A stretch of DNA of 64,000 nt from Janthinobacterium sp. PC23-8 (GTDB lineage Bacteria; Pseudomonadota; Gammaproteobacteria; Burkholderiales; Burkholderiaceae_D), in assembly GCF_002250505.1 (NCBI RefSeq), contig NZ_NJGY01000003.1, positions 335,977 through 399,976 on the forward strand, in the 5' to 3' direction. The position numbers and the translations under genes are program-made. Below are positions 42,997 to 52,139 of the stretch, in pieces (position 1 is the stretch's first letter; the number at the start of each line of letters is the position of its first letter). The notes under the pieces were generated by a model that was not told the DNA's origin, searched no databases, and worked only from the letters and a program-made list of their open reading frames with translations.

Positions 42997-43428
42997 GCGC
43001 GTGATGTCAGCAATGGCCTTTCCACTCATTTTGCTTGCGCCAACTATCAACAGCGCCTGCACCCTGTACGGAAAAGCAACGCATCGCAAGCTGTTACAAT
43101 ATTCGCACTGCATCATCTCTTGCAATAGGCGTCCCCCGCGCAGACGCAAAAAATACGTGATGGAAAGTGCTAGCCGATTCGTGTCCGAACAAGAAGGGGC
43201 ACTTTCAACGAGCAAGCACATATATCTTCAGCCGTATGCGGCCTACCTGATCTGCGCAGAACCGGCGCCGACGGTCCCGTTGCTCAAGCAGAACGAACTA
43301 TTTTGAGCTGCAGAAAGCAAGCGCACACTGCGGTCGCCGGCATCTGATCGGTTCCAAGCTGGCGACAACACATCTTTTATGGAGATGGCGATTCAAACCG
43401 CCAATGCTGTGTGCGTCACGGCCATGTT
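42997..43428. other. intergenic region, no gene recognised
   Basis: About 430 bases without a supported gene. Short open frames exist (for example around 43000-43300) but lack ribosome-binding sites and family likeness. There is an AT-rich patch near 43090-43130. No terminator, tRNA or repeat was recognised. Confidence 0.4.
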
Positions 43429-43959
43429 TTATACAAACATCAGGAAGCCATCGGCAAAACATACCAGGCCTGCCAGGCCCACCGGGATCGAGGCCCACCA
43501 GATACGCTTGACTTTCATGAGACCGGCTATCGAGTTCAGCAGTATCGACACCTGCAGAAAAATCACGGCAATACCAAATGGTTTGCCGTGCTGTTTCGCG
43601 GTGTCGCGCTGCTGTTCAAGGTCGCGGGCGCGAACCTGGATGTCCTGCTTTTCAGCAGCATAGCGAACGATGGCAGCACGGTACTGCGCCTCTTTTTCCG
43701 CATAAGGGGCACTCGCTGGATTTTCCTTTGATAGCGCCAGGGCCTGCAATTTCAATTGCTCGGCTTGCACCTCATACAGATGCTGCTTGGTGCTTTTCGC
43801 CTGGTAAAACGACCACTGGTCCGAAGCGAGCGCCTGGTTAATTACGCTCTGCGTCGAATAGCCACCGGCCTTAAAGGTGGACAATGTTGCGCACACCGCA
43901 AGGATCACCGTTGCCAGCGCCATCGTATTGAGCCACGGTGCCTTTGTTTCTTCTGCCAT
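43429..43959 (-). CDS. DUF4337-like membrane protein
   Basis: A 176-residue protein, start at MAEETKAPWLNT. One N-terminal membrane helix (ALATVILAVCATLSTF) is followed by a long hydrophilic coiled coil (QWSFYQAKSTKQHLYEVQAEQ) and two C-terminal membrane segments (IAVIFLQVSILLNSIAGL, ASIPVGLAGLVCFADGFL). The DQWSFYQAKS motif is the hallmark of DUF4337 proteins, of unknown function. An ATG five codons upstream is an alternative start. Confidence 0.75.
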   Translation of the reverse strand: MAEETKAPWLNTMALATVILAVCATLSTFKAGGYSTQSVINQALASDQWSFYQAKSTKQHLYEVQAEQLKLQALALSKENPASAPYAEKEAQYRAAIVRYAAEKQDIQVRARDLEQQRDTAKQHGKPFGIAVIFLQVSILLNSIAGLMKVKRIWWASIPVGLAGLVCFADGFLMFV

Positions 43960-44043
43960 TGTTTGCCTTTTCATCGAAAAAGCCAGATTGTAAACGGCAA
44001 CGTCGTGAATAACCAGCCATCGTCACGCCCCTGTCAACATGAC

Positions 44044-44070
44044 GATATCGATATCGATATCGATTTCGAT
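44044..44070. repeat. short GATATC tandem repeat
   Basis: GATATC is repeated three times in succession, then an imperfect fourth unit (GATTTCGAT). It lies beside the binding-protein remnant at 44081-44116, at the end of the minus-strand sulfur operon, and may mark a recombination scar. Confidence 0.7.
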
Positions 44071-44080
44071 GCGGCTGGAC

Positions 44081-44116
44081 CGCAGCTCTTTCAAGGGCGG
44101 CTGGGTGGCTGCATGG
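44081..44116 (-). pseudogene. remnant of a sulfonate-type binding-protein gene
   Basis: A 36-base stretch that matches 46634-46669 inside the intact binding-protein gene at 34 positions, in the same orientation. Translated on the minus strand it gives HAATQPPLKELR, the residues just after the signal peptide of that protein. No other part of the gene is present, so this is a partial duplicate just downstream of the operon's ATPase gene. Confidence 0.65.
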
Positions 44117-44164
44117 CAAGCGAACATGAACGGCGGGGTTTGCCACTGGTCCCGCAAGCCGCTG

Positions 44165-44899
44165 TCAGATCGCGTGCGCGGCATGCAGTTCGCCGAGGAT
44201 GGCGTCTTTCAGGGCGGCCTGGGTCGCCGGGGTGCGTGAGCGCGGGCGGGGCGCCGTCACGTCGTAGTGGGCGCGCGGCGGGCCGGCGCGGGTGTCCAGC
44301 ATGACGATGCGGTCGCTCAGGTACAAGGCTTCATCGATATCGTGCGTCACCAGCAGCACCGTCAAGCCGTGGCGCACGGTTACGTCGGCCAGCAGGTCCT
44401 GCAGCTTCATGCGGGTAAACGCGTCGACGGCGGAAAACGGTTCGTCGAGCAGCATGATGCGCGGCTGGCCGAACAGGCCGCGCGCGATCGCCACGCGCTG
44501 CGCCTGGCCGCCCGAGAGCTGCTTGGGCAGGCTGTTTGCCATGCCGTGCAGGCCCACTTCGGCCAGCAGTTGCGCAACCTTCGGATCGTGCTCGCCGCCT
44601 GCGCCCAGGCCAAAGGCGATATTTTGCGCCACCGTCAGCCAGGGAAACAGGCGCGGCTCCTGGAAGATCAGGCCGATATCGGCATGCACTCCCGCCAGCG
44701 GCTTGCCGTCGAGGCGCAAGCTGCCGCGAAAGTCGGCGTCGAGGCCGGCCACGATGGACAGCAGGCTGCTTTTGCCGCAGCCGCTGGCGCCGATCAGGCT
44801 GACGATCTCGCCGCGCCGCAGTTGCAATTGCAGCTTGTGCAGCACGCGGCGCGCGCCCCAGGATTTGTCGTTGACGGTGATGTCGAGCAGTGCGGTCAT
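44165..44899 (-). CDS. ABC transporter ATP-binding protein (SsuB-like)
   Basis: A 244-residue ATPase. Walker A GASGCGKSS near residue 38, signature LSGGQAQRVAIARGL, Walker B IMLLDEPFSAVD and switch histidine VTHDIDEAL are all present. It is the SsuB/TauB/NrtD kind that energises sulfonate, taurine or nitrate importers. Last gene of a six-gene minus-strand operon; its partners are the permease and binding protein immediately upstream. A remnant of a binding-protein gene lies just after it. Confidence 0.92.
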   Translation of the reverse strand: MTALLDITVNDKSWGARRVLHKLQLQLRRGEIVSLIGASGCGKSSLLSIVAGLDADFRGSLRLDGKPLAGVHADIGLIFQEPRLFPWLTVAQNIAFGLGAGGEHDPKVAQLLAEVGLHGMANSLPKQLSGGQAQRVAIARGLFGQPRIMLLDEPFSAVDAFTRMKLQDLLADVTVRHGLTVLLVTHDIDEALYLSDRIVMLDTRAGPPRAHYDVTAPRPRSRTPATQAALKDAILGELHAAHAI

Positions 44900-44914
44900 G
44901 TTTTGAGACTTTCT

Positions 44915-45739
44915 TCAGGCAGGAGCATAGTTGTCGCGCCAGGCCAGCAGGCGGTTTTCCAGTCGTCGCATCAGGCTGTCGCTGGCCTTGCCCAGGAGGG
45001 CCAGCAGCACGATTGCGGACAGCACGATATCGGCGCGGCTGGTTTCGCGCCCGTCGCTGAGCAGATAGCCCAGGCCCTGGCTGGCGGCGATCAGTTCGGC
45101 CGCCACCATGAACATCCAGGCCAGGCTCAGGCCATTGCGCAGTCCCGTGAAGATGGCGGGCAGGGCGGCTGGCAGCAGCACGCGGCGCGCCAGCGCGGTC
45201 CTGTTCAGGCGATACAGGCGGGCCGCCTCGATCAGTTTGCGGTCGACGTCGCGGATGCCCGACACCACGCCCATATACACGGGGAAGAAGGCGCCGATGC
45301 CGATCAGTACCAGCTTGGGCGCTTCGTCGATGCCCAGCCACAGCAGCAGCAAGGGCACCCAGGCCAGCGACGGAATCGCGCGCAGCGCCTGGAACGTAGG
45401 ATCAAACAGCGCTTGCGCCGTGCGGTTCAGTCCCACCAGCGCCCCCAATAGAATGGCCAGCAGCGCGCCTCCCGCAAAGCCGATGGCCACGCGCACGGTG
45501 CTGGCCAGCACATGGCCGCCCAGGCCCTGGTGCGCCAGGCCGGCGATGGTGGCGGCAATCTCGGTGGGCGCCGGCAGCAGGTTGGCCGGTATCAGCCCGG
45601 TGCGCACGCCGGCTTGCGCCGCGATCAAGGCCAGCACCGGCAGCAGCAAGCCCAGGGTGGCACGGGGAAGGCGCAGCGTGCGGCGCGTGCCAGGGTCGCA
45701 CGCTGCCGATGCAGGTGCTGCTAGCGTATCTCTGGCCAT
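44915..45739 (-). CDS. ABC transporter permease (SsuC-like)
   Basis: A 274-residue inner-membrane protein with about six helices. It has the EAA-type loop EAARLYRLNRTALARRVLLPAALP, the conserved contact with the ATPase, and the pattern SLAWVPLLLLWLGIDEAPKL typical of SsuC/TauC permeases. The N-terminus is longer and hydrophilic. Between the binding protein (9 bases upstream) and the ATPase (16 bases downstream) in the operon. Confidence 0.92.
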   Translation of the reverse strand: MARDTLAAPASAACDPGTRRTLRLPRATLGLLLPVLALIAAQAGVRTGLIPANLLPAPTEIAATIAGLAHQGLGGHVLASTVRVAIGFAGGALLAILLGALVGLNRTAQALFDPTFQALRAIPSLAWVPLLLLWLGIDEAPKLVLIGIGAFFPVYMGVVSGIRDVDRKLIEAARLYRLNRTALARRVLLPAALPAIFTGLRNGLSLAWMFMVAAELIAASQGLGYLLSDGRETSRADIVLSAIVLLALLGKASDSLMRRLENRLLAWRDNYAPA

Positions 45740-45747
45740 GACGGGTC

Positions 45748-46725
45748 CTATGCCTTCTTGATGTAAGGGACTGCAAAGCGCGTATCGACCAGATCGTTGA
45801 TGGCGCGGTTCAGGTCCGCGCCCGGCTTGACCAGCGCTTCTTCGACGAGGATGGGCGCGGCCGCCAGCAAGGCTTTTACATGTTCGGTCGACGGTTGCGG
45901 AGTTTGAAAATCACTGCGCAATTTCACCTGCAGCAGCGCCACCGGCAGGCTGACCTTGGCTTCCTCGGCCAGGATCCTGGCCGCTTCGGCCGGATTGGCG
46001 ATGGTCCAGGCGCGCGCCCGTTCATAGGCCTCGATGACCTTGCCCACTTCGGTCGGGCGGCTGGCCAGGAAGTCCTCGCGCACGTTCAGGAAACCGTAGG
46101 TGTTGAAGGCCACGTTACGGTAGATCAGGCGCGAGCCCGCTTCCAGTTCGCTGGCCGCCATATGCGGATCAAGCCCTGCCCAGGCGTCGACCTTGCCTTG
46201 CTCCAGCGCGGTGCGGCCGTCGGCGTGCTGCAGGCTTACGTGTTCGATATCGCCACGTTTCAGGCCTGCCGTCTTCAGGGCGCGCAGCAGGAACAAATAG
46301 GGGTCGGTGCCCTTGGTGGCGGCGACTTTCCTGCCTTTCAGGTCGGCGATGCTGCGGATAGCGCTGTCCTTGCGCACCACCAGCGCCGTCCATTCCGGGC
46401 GCGAAAAAATATATGGTGCGCGGATCGGATTGCCATTGGCGCGCGCCAGCAGGGCGGCCAGGCCCGCGCTCGAACCGATGTCGATGCTGTTGGCGTTCAG
46501 GTATTCGAGCGCGCGGTTGCTGCCGGCGCTCAGCACCCACTTGATGCTGGTGCCGTCACCCTTGAACGCTTCTTCGAGCCAGCCAAAGCGGCGCAGCACC
46601 AGGCTGGTGGGCGAGTAATAGGCGTAGTCGAGGCGCAGCTCTTTCAAGGGCGGCTGGGTAGCAGCATGGGAAAGGCCTGGAAAAATGCCGGCGGCGGCCA
46701 GTTGCAACACGGTTCTGCGTTTCAT
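45748..46725 (-). CDS. ABC transporter substrate-binding protein (aliphatic sulfonate type)
   Basis: A 325-residue exported protein, start at MKRRTVLQLAAAGIFPGLSHA, which is a signal peptide with an RR pair. The mature part is an SsuA/TauA-like two-lobe binding protein (LDYAYYSPTSLVLRRFGWLEE, SAGSNRALEYLNANSIDIGSSA, VDAWAGLDPHMAASE). It would capture a sulfonate or sulfate ester for the permease and ATPase encoded next. The monooxygenase gene just upstream suggests that the imported compound is oxidised for its sulfur. Confidence 0.88.
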   Translation of the reverse strand: MKRRTVLQLAAAGIFPGLSHAATQPPLKELRLDYAYYSPTSLVLRRFGWLEEAFKGDGTSIKWVLSAGSNRALEYLNANSIDIGSSAGLAALLARANGNPIRAPYIFSRPEWTALVVRKDSAIRSIADLKGRKVAATKGTDPYLFLLRALKTAGLKRGDIEHVSLQHADGRTALEQGKVDAWAGLDPHMAASELEAGSRLIYRNVAFNTYGFLNVREDFLASRPTEVGKVIEAYERARAWTIANPAEAARILAEEAKVSLPVALLQVKLRSDFQTPQPSTEHVKALLAAAPILVEEALVKPGADLNRAINDLVDTRFAVPYIKKA

Positions 46726-46750
46726 GGAGTCCTGAGAGTGAGGTGAAAGT

Positions 46751-48139
46751 TCAAGCCGCCAGCGCGGCGGCGTTGCTCGTGATGCTGACCTGCCTGCCCG
46801 CATGGCTTTCCGGCAGGCGCGCACCGTGGCCGAAGACCTTGTGGCGCAGGCTGCCTTGCTCGTACTGTGTCCTGTAGCGCCCGCGCCGCTGCAGTTCGGG
46901 CACGATATGTTCGACCACGTCCGCCATGCTGTCGTGGGCGACGGCAAACGCCAGGTTGAAGCCATCGATGCCGGTCTCAATCAGCCAGCTTTCCAGCTGG
47001 TCGGCCACCTGCCGTGCATCGCCGACGATCACCGGGCCGCGGCCACCGAGGCCGATATATTGCGCCGCCTCGCGCACGGTCCAGGTCCGGTCGGGGTCGG
47101 CCTGGCTGAACGAGGCCAGCGCCGAGCGGCCGGCGTCGGAGTCGATGTATTCGATGGTGGCGTCGAGTGGGTGGCGTGAAAAATCCACGCCGGTCCAGCC
47201 CGACAGCAGCACCAGCGCCGCTTCGATATCGACATGCTTGAGGTAATCGTCATGTTTGGCGCGCGCCTCGGCTTCGGTGGCCCCCGTGATGATCAGCGCC
47301 TGGGCATAGATCACCAGCGCGTCGCCATCGCGCCCGGCTTGCCGCACGGCCGCGCGCAAGTCGTCCGCATAGCGCTTGACCACCGTCTTGCTGGGGCCGC
47401 TGACAAAGGTCGCTTCCGCATGGCGCGCCGCAAAGCGCGTGCCGCGCGGCGAGGTGCCGGCCTGGTACAGCAATGGCGTGCGCTGCGGCGACGGTTCGCA
47501 CAGGTGGATGCCGGGCACCTGGTAGTGGCGGCCGACATGGTTGATCGCATGCACGCGCGCAGGGTCGGCGTAGACACCGCGCGCCTTGTCGTTGATCACC
47601 GCATCGTCGTCCCAGCTTTTTTCCCACAGCTTGTAGACCACGTCGAGATATTCGTCGGCCAGGTCGTAGCGTTCATCATGGCTCAGTTGCTGGTCCAGGC
47701 CCAGGTTGCGCGCCGCGCTGTCCAGATACCCGGTGACGATATTCCAGCCGATGCGCCCTTTTGTCAGGTGATCGAGGGTGGAGATGCGCCGCGCAAACGT
47801 GTACGGATGCTCGTAGGTGAGGGCGCAGGTGACGCCGAATCCCAGGTGGGTACTCGCCTGCGCCATCAGCGGCACCAGCGCCAGCGGGTCGTTCAGCGGC
47901 ACCTGCACGCCATGCGTCAATGCCGCGTCCAGGCTGTCCTGGTACACGTCATACACGCCCAGCACATCGGCCAGGAACACGGCGTCGAACAGGCCTTTTT
48001 CCAGCAGCCGCGCCAGTTCGGTCCAGTGTTCGGGTTCCGTATAGCGGTCGCTGCGGTCGCGCGCATGGGTCCACAGGCCCGGCGACTGGTGGCCGACGGT
48101 GTTCATCTGGAAGGCGTTGAAGCGGATTGCCTTGACCAT
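46751..48139 (-). CDS. FMN-dependent monooxygenase (NtaA/SnaA/DszA family)
   Basis: A 462-residue flavin-dependent enzyme of the bacterial luciferase-like superfamily, class NtaA/SnaA/DszA (typical length 440-460). Motifs include FNAFQMNTVGHQSPGLW, the FMN-binding-type LTYEHPYTFARRISTLDHLTKGRIGWNIVTGY and YQAGTSPRGTRFAARHAEATF. It uses FMNH2 and O2 and needs a separate reductase, possibly the ssuE product encoded divergently. In this operon it most likely cleaves an organosulfur compound such as a sulfone. Its start overlaps the stop of the MetQ-like gene by one base. Confidence 0.9.
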   Translation of the reverse strand: MVKAIRFNAFQMNTVGHQSPGLWTHARDRSDRYTEPEHWTELARLLEKGLFDAVFLADVLGVYDVYQDSLDAALTHGVQVPLNDPLALVPLMAQASTHLGFGVTCALTYEHPYTFARRISTLDHLTKGRIGWNIVTGYLDSAARNLGLDQQLSHDERYDLADEYLDVVYKLWEKSWDDDAVINDKARGVYADPARVHAINHVGRHYQVPGIHLCEPSPQRTPLLYQAGTSPRGTRFAARHAEATFVSGPSKTVVKRYADDLRAAVRQAGRDGDALVIYAQALIITGATEAEARAKHDDYLKHVDIEAALVLLSGWTGVDFSRHPLDATIEYIDSDAGRSALASFSQADPDRTWTVREAAQYIGLGGRGPVIVGDARQVADQLESWLIETGIDGFNLAFAVAHDSMADVVEHIVPELQRRGRYRTQYEQGSLRHKVFGHGARLPESHAGRQVSITSNAAALAA

Positions 48140-48966
48140 TATCGGGCCGCCGTCTGCAAGGCTTGCTGGTAGTCGGGTTTGACATAGCCGGCAAAGTATT
48201 TGTTGGTGATGTCGAGGAATTCACGCGAGCGGTAGGCCGCCGCCAGGTCTTTCGCGAACTGCTTGTCCTTGTCGGCCGTGCGCACCGCCACCAGGTTGAT
48301 GTAGTTGGGCGGGATTTTCTCGGCCAGCAGCGCGTCCGTCAGCTTCAGGCCCGAGGCCAGCGCGTAATTGCCGTTGACGAAGGAGTAATCGGTGTCGGCC
48401 AGCGAGCGTGGCAGCTGCGCCGCTTCCAGCGGCAAGATCCTGATTTTCCTGAGATTGACGGCGATATCCTTTTCGGATGCGCGCACCGGATCGATATTGT
48501 CGCGCAGCTTGACCCAGCCCAGCTGGTCGAGCAGCACCAGCGCGCGCGCCTGGTTGGTCGGATCGTTCGGCAGGGCGACGGTCGAGCCTTCTTTCACTTC
48601 GGTGAGCGACTTGTGCTTCTTGCTGTACAGCGCGATTGGCGCAGTCGGTACCTGGACCAGGTCCGTCAGCGCCAGCTTGTGTTCGAGCGCGAATTTTTTC
48701 AGGTACACGATATGCTGGAAGGCATTGGCGTCCAGCGACCCTTCGGCCAGCGCGAAGTTCGGCTGGATATAGTCGTTGAACTCGACCAGCTTGACCTTGT
48801 AGCCCTGCTTTTCCAGGATGGGCTTGATGCCCAGCTTGATCTGGTCCGCATACGGGCCGGCGCTGGCGCCGATGGTGATCTCTTTTGGGTCCTTGGCCTG
48901 GGCCAGGCCGGTGGTCAGGGCGAGGCTCAGGGCGCCGAGAAGCAGGGTGCGGCGGGCGATGGTCAT
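48139..48966 (-). CDS. MetQ/NlpA-family substrate-binding protein (orphan paralogue)
   Basis: A 275-residue exported protein with signal peptide RRTLLLGALSLALTTGLAQA. The mature protein is MetQ-like (KDPKEITIGASAGPYADQI, NDYIQPNFALAEGSLDANAFQH). It is a close paralogue of the MetQ at 55968-56801, sharing long blocks such as PNDPTNQARALV. No MetN or MetI gene adjoins it; instead it is inside a sulfur oxidation operon. It may deliver methionine-like sulfur compounds to the MetNI encoded 8 kb away. Unlike many relatives it has no lipobox. Confidence 0.88.
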   Translation of the reverse strand: MTIARRTLLLGALSLALTTGLAQAKDPKEITIGASAGPYADQIKLGIKPILEKQGYKVKLVEFNDYIQPNFALAEGSLDANAFQHIVYLKKFALEHKLALTDLVQVPTAPIALYSKKHKSLTEVKEGSTVALPNDPTNQARALVLLDQLGWVKLRDNIDPVRASEKDIAVNLRKIRILPLEAAQLPRSLADTDYSFVNGNYALASGLKLTDALLAEKIPPNYINLVAVRTADKDKQFAKDLAAAYRSREFLDITNKYFAGYVKPDYQQALQTAAR

Positions 48967-48995
48967 GGCGGTGTCTCCGTATGGTTGAGAGGGTG

Positions 48996-50213
48996 TCAGG
49001 AATAAGCGGTCGGCTCGGGCACGGTGCCAGATAGCGCATAACGCCCCAGGTCGCGCAGCTTGTAGTCGACGGGATCGTGCAGGGTATGGACGCGCACATT
49101 GCGCCAGTAGCGGTCGTAACCAAATTGCGCCGAGGTCGAGCGCGCGCCCGTCAGTTCGAACATCTGGCTGCTGATTTCCAGCCCCGCCTTGTGCGACAAA
49201 CACTTCGCTTCGGCCACGGCGACGGCCAGCAGGCCCCGTTCCTGCGCTGTGACGAGGGCGCCCTTGCGCAACACCGTATCGAGTTCCAGTGCGGCCAGGT
49301 CGGCCAGCACTTGCGCCGGGCGCAGCAGCAGCCAGAGCTGGCCGTAGCGGTGCTGCACCAGCGGATCGTCAGCCGCTTGCGCCACGCCGGAGGCAAACCA
49401 GGCTTTCGCCTGTTCGCTGGTGTAGCCGCGCGCCGCTTCGAACGCGCCTTCGGCGATGCCGAGGTAGAGATTGGTCATGATCAGCTGGGCGATCTGCGAG
49501 CGCACCGTCGTCTGCGGCGTGGCCGCCTGCGCGGGCGATTGCAGCACCAGCTCCGCCGGCAGCGCTACCTGCTCGAAATGCACATTGCCGCTGTCGGTCT
49601 GGCGCTGGCCGAATGCGTCCCAGTCCGGCTGCACGGTGATGCCCGGCTGGCGCGTGGGCAGGGCGGCGATCAGCGCCGTTTGCGTGGGGGCGTGCCAGGC
49701 CGACACCGTCAGCCAGTCCGAGCCCACCGAACCGGACGAAAAACTCTTGATGCCGTCCAAAACAAAGCCGTCGCCGCTGTCGGTGGCGGTGACTCTTTTG
49801 TCGAGCGGATTGAGCGCATTGCCCCAGAACAGGCGCTCGTCCACTGTCAAGGTCAGCAAGCGGCGCTGCTGCTGCGCGCTGCCATACAGCTGCAAACCGG
49901 CCAGCTGCAAATGGTGAAAGCCGAACACATGGGCCAGTGCGCTGTCGGCGCGCGCCAGGATGCGGATCACTTGATACACCAGCGGCCAGGGGGCGCCCTG
50001 GCCGCCGAATTGCGCGGGAATCGACAGGGTCAGGAGGCCAGAGTCGCGTATCCATTCGCGTTCCTCGGCAGCATGGCCGCCGGCCTGGTCGCGGGCATTG
50101 GCGGTGGCGGCCAGGCGGGCGGCCAGAAAGGTGGCGACGGCGATGGCGTCAGGTGGCGCCGCAGGCGTTTGTGGCGGGGGGGCAAAGATAAAAGCAGCGG
50201 ACATGGCAGTCAT
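48996..50213 (-). CDS. SfnB/DszC-like acyl-CoA dehydrogenase-family oxidoreductase
   Basis: A 405-residue flavoprotein of the acyl-CoA dehydrogenase fold (alternative start three codons later). N-terminal helices with REWIRDSGLLTLSIPAQFGGQGAPW and the FAD segment ALNPLDKRVTATDSGDGFVLDGIKSF, with C-terminal SQMFELTGARSTSAQFGYDRYWRNVRVHTLHDP. This is the SfnB/DszC group, which oxygenates sulfur compounds (sulfone or dibenzothiophene type) with reduced flavin. First gene of the minus-strand operon; it would act with the FMN monooxygenase downstream. Confidence 0.88.
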   Translation of the reverse strand: MTAMSAAFIFAPPPQTPAAPPDAIAVATFLAARLAATANARDQAGGHAAEEREWIRDSGLLTLSIPAQFGGQGAPWPLVYQVIRILARADSALAHVFGFHHLQLAGLQLYGSAQQQRRLLTLTVDERLFWGNALNPLDKRVTATDSGDGFVLDGIKSFSSGSVGSDWLTVSAWHAPTQTALIAALPTRQPGITVQPDWDAFGQRQTDSGNVHFEQVALPAELVLQSPAQAATPQTTVRSQIAQLIMTNLYLGIAEGAFEAARGYTSEQAKAWFASGVAQAADDPLVQHRYGQLWLLLRPAQVLADLAALELDTVLRKGALVTAQERGLLAVAVAEAKCLSHKAGLEISSQMFELTGARSTSAQFGYDRYWRNVRVHTLHDPVDYKLRDLGRYALSGTVPEPTAYS

Positions 50214-50460
50214 TTCAGAAAATCGATGGAGTCAGTATTGCATCCGAATTGAAGTGCCGTACACGAAGAAAAGCGCGCATGGATATGCAAAAAAATGTGA
50301 GCGGGGTCGTTGCGAGGACGCTGCGGGGCGTCGAGGCGCTTTAGTCGAAAAACACATATCGAAGCGCGAAAGCATTCGTTTTATACGGGCCGTGATGGCG
50401 ATAGGCTGCATGCATATCGAGCAGCGCCTATCGACACAGACCACTTACAGGGACCACCTC
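50214..50460. promoter_or_regulatory. divergent regulatory region between two sulfur operons
   Basis: 247 bases between the SfnB-like gene and ssuE. GATATGC followed by seven A's begins at 50282, and related ATATCGA half-sites occur near 50355 and 50413 (CATATCGA, GCATATCGAG). These resemble the palindrome before the serine acetyltransferase gene and the site before metN. A common sulfur-starvation regulator (CysB, Cbl or SsuR type) could use them. No precise -35/-10 pair could be chosen by eye. Confidence 0.5.
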
Positions 50461-51090
50461 ATGAGCATACTTTTATTGGGCGGCAGCCCGCAGATACCTT
50501 CGAGCTCCAGCCGCCTGCTGCAGCATATCGGCGACCAGCTGGCGCTGCATGGCCATACATACAGCAAGCTCGATGTGCGCGACCTGCCGGCGCGCGCGCT
50601 GCTGCAGTTTGACTACAACGACGTTGATATCGCCAGCGCGGTGCGCGCCGTGGCCGAAGCGCACGCCATCGTGATCGCCACGCCTATCTACAAGGCATCG
50701 TACACGGGCCTGCTGAAAGCCTTCCTCGACCTGCTGCCGCAAGACGGCCTGGCCGGCAAGCTGGTGCTGCCGCTGGCCACCGGCGGCGGCCACGCCCACA
50801 CGCTGGCGCTCGACTATGCGCTGCGGCCGGTGCTGCATGCGCTGGGCGCCAAGCAGGTCTTTACCAGCATCTACGCCAATGCGCAGCAGCTGGACTGGCA
50901 TGAAGAACGGGGCTTGAGCCTGGACGCGGCGATCGAACTGCGGGTGCGGGCCGGCATTGCCGAGGTGTCGGCCGGCCTGTTCATTTTGCAGGGCGCGCGC
51001 CGGCCGCTGGTCCTTGCGGACGAAACCCTGGCGCCACCAGCGCGCACGCTGCAGGAACAACCCTACTGCCCATCGTTGCAAACCGCCTGA
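50461..51090 (+). CDS. ssuE: NADPH-dependent FMN reductase
   Basis: A 209-residue flavodoxin-like reductase. The N-terminal SILLLGGSPQIPSSSSRLL is the SsuE phosphate loop. LDLLPQDGLAGKLVLPLATGGG and the mid-protein VIATPIYKASYTGLLKAFLD match SsuE. It supplies FMNH2 to the SsuD monooxygenase, and possibly to the two flavin monooxygenases in the divergent operon. First gene of ssuEADCB. Typical length is about 190 residues; the extra residues are at the C-terminus. Confidence 0.92.
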   Translation: MSILLLGGSPQIPSSSSRLLQHIGDQLALHGHTYSKLDVRDLPARALLQFDYNDVDIASAVRAVAEAHAIVIATPIYKASYTGLLKAFLDLLPQDGLAGKLVLPLATGGGHAHTLALDYALRPVLHALGAKQVFTSIYANAQQLDWHEERGLSLDAAIELRVRAGIAEVSAGLFILQGARRPLVLADETLAPPARTLQEQPYCPSLQTA

Positions 51091-51118
51091 TTCACCATTC
51101 ACACCATAGGAAACCGCC

Positions 51119-52117
51119 ATGACCGATCACCAGGAAAAACGCCTGTCCCGCCGCGCCACCGTCGGCCTGCTGTTTGCCACCTTTGCCGGCCTCGGCGTGA
51201 TGGCGGCCGGCATGCCAACCATGGTTCACGCGCAAGCGCAGGCCGAGCTGCGTATCGGCTACCAGAAATACGGCACCTTGACCCTGCTGAAAGGCCGCGG
51301 CACGCTGGAAAAACGCCTGGCCGAGCAGGGCGTGGGCGTGAAATGGACCGAGTTTCCGGCCGGCCCGGTGCTGCTCGAAGGCCTGAACGTGGGCAGCATC
51401 GACTTCGGCACCGTCGGCGAAGCGCCGCCGATCTTCGCGCAGGCGGCCGGCGCCAACCTGGTCTATGTGGGCAATGAACCGCCGTCGCCGGCCAGCGAAG
51501 CGATCGTCGTGCCCAAGGGGTCTTCCCTGCGCACCCTGGCGGACCTGAAGGGCAAGAAAATCGCCCTGAACAAGGGGTCGAACGTGCATTACCTGCTGTT
51601 GAAGGCGCTGGAAAAAGCCGGCGTGGCCTACGCCGATATCCAGCCCGTGTTCCTGCCGCCGGCCGATGCGCGCGCCGCCTTCGAGCGTGGCAGCGTGGAC
51701 GCCTGGGCCATCTGGGACCCGTTCCTGGCCGCCGCCGAAAAGCAGATCGGCGCGCGCGTGCTGGCCGATGGCAAGGGATTGGTGGCCAACTACCAGTTCT
51801 ACCTGGCTTCGCGCACTTACGCCGAAAAGAATCCCGAGATCCTGCGCATCGTGCAGGATGAAGTGGCCAAGGTCGATGACTGGGGCCGCAACCATCCCGA
51901 CGAGGTGGCGACCATCCTGTCGGCCCAGACCGGGTTAAGCCGCGACGTGGTGGCGCTGGCCGCCTCGCGCTATGCCTACGGCGTCAAGCCGGTGTCGACG
52001 GACGTGATCGCGGCCCAGCAAAAGGTGGCCGACGCGTTTTCCAGCCTGAAGCTGATCCCCAAACCCATCGTTGTCAAGGACGCGCTGCTGCCGGTCAAGC
52101 AGGTCGCCACCAAATAA
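51119..52117 (+). CDS. ssuA: aliphatic sulfonate ABC transporter substrate-binding protein
   Basis: A 332-residue exported protein with an RR-type signal peptide ([18 protein letters not shown]). The mature protein shows the SsuA pattern: [46 protein letters not shown] and [16 protein letters not shown]. It binds alkanesulfonates in the periplasm. Second gene of ssuEADCB, 28 bases after ssuE. Confidence 0.92.
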   Translation: MTDHQEKRLSRRATVGLLFATFAGLGVMAAGMPTMVHAQAQAELRIGYQKYGTLTLLKGRGTLEKRLAEQGVGVKWTEFPAGPVLLEGLNVGSIDFGTVGEAPPIFAQAAGANLVYVGNEPPSPASEAIVVPKGSSLRTLADLKGKKIALNKGSNVHYLLLKALEKAGVAYADIQPVFLPPADARAAFERGSVDAWAIWDPFLAAAEKQIGARVLADGKGLVANYQFYLASRTYAEKNPEILRIVQDEVAKVDDWGRNHPDEVATILSAQTGLSRDVVALAASRYAYGVKPVSTDVIAAQQKVADAFSSLKLIPKPIVVKDALLPVKQVATK

Positions 52118-52139
52118 ACCAAGAGAGATAGAGAACACC

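Noticed and set aside
42932..43306. A 124-residue open frame after the repeat protein
   Set aside because: It starts inside the preceding gene, has no ribosome-binding site and no family likeness.
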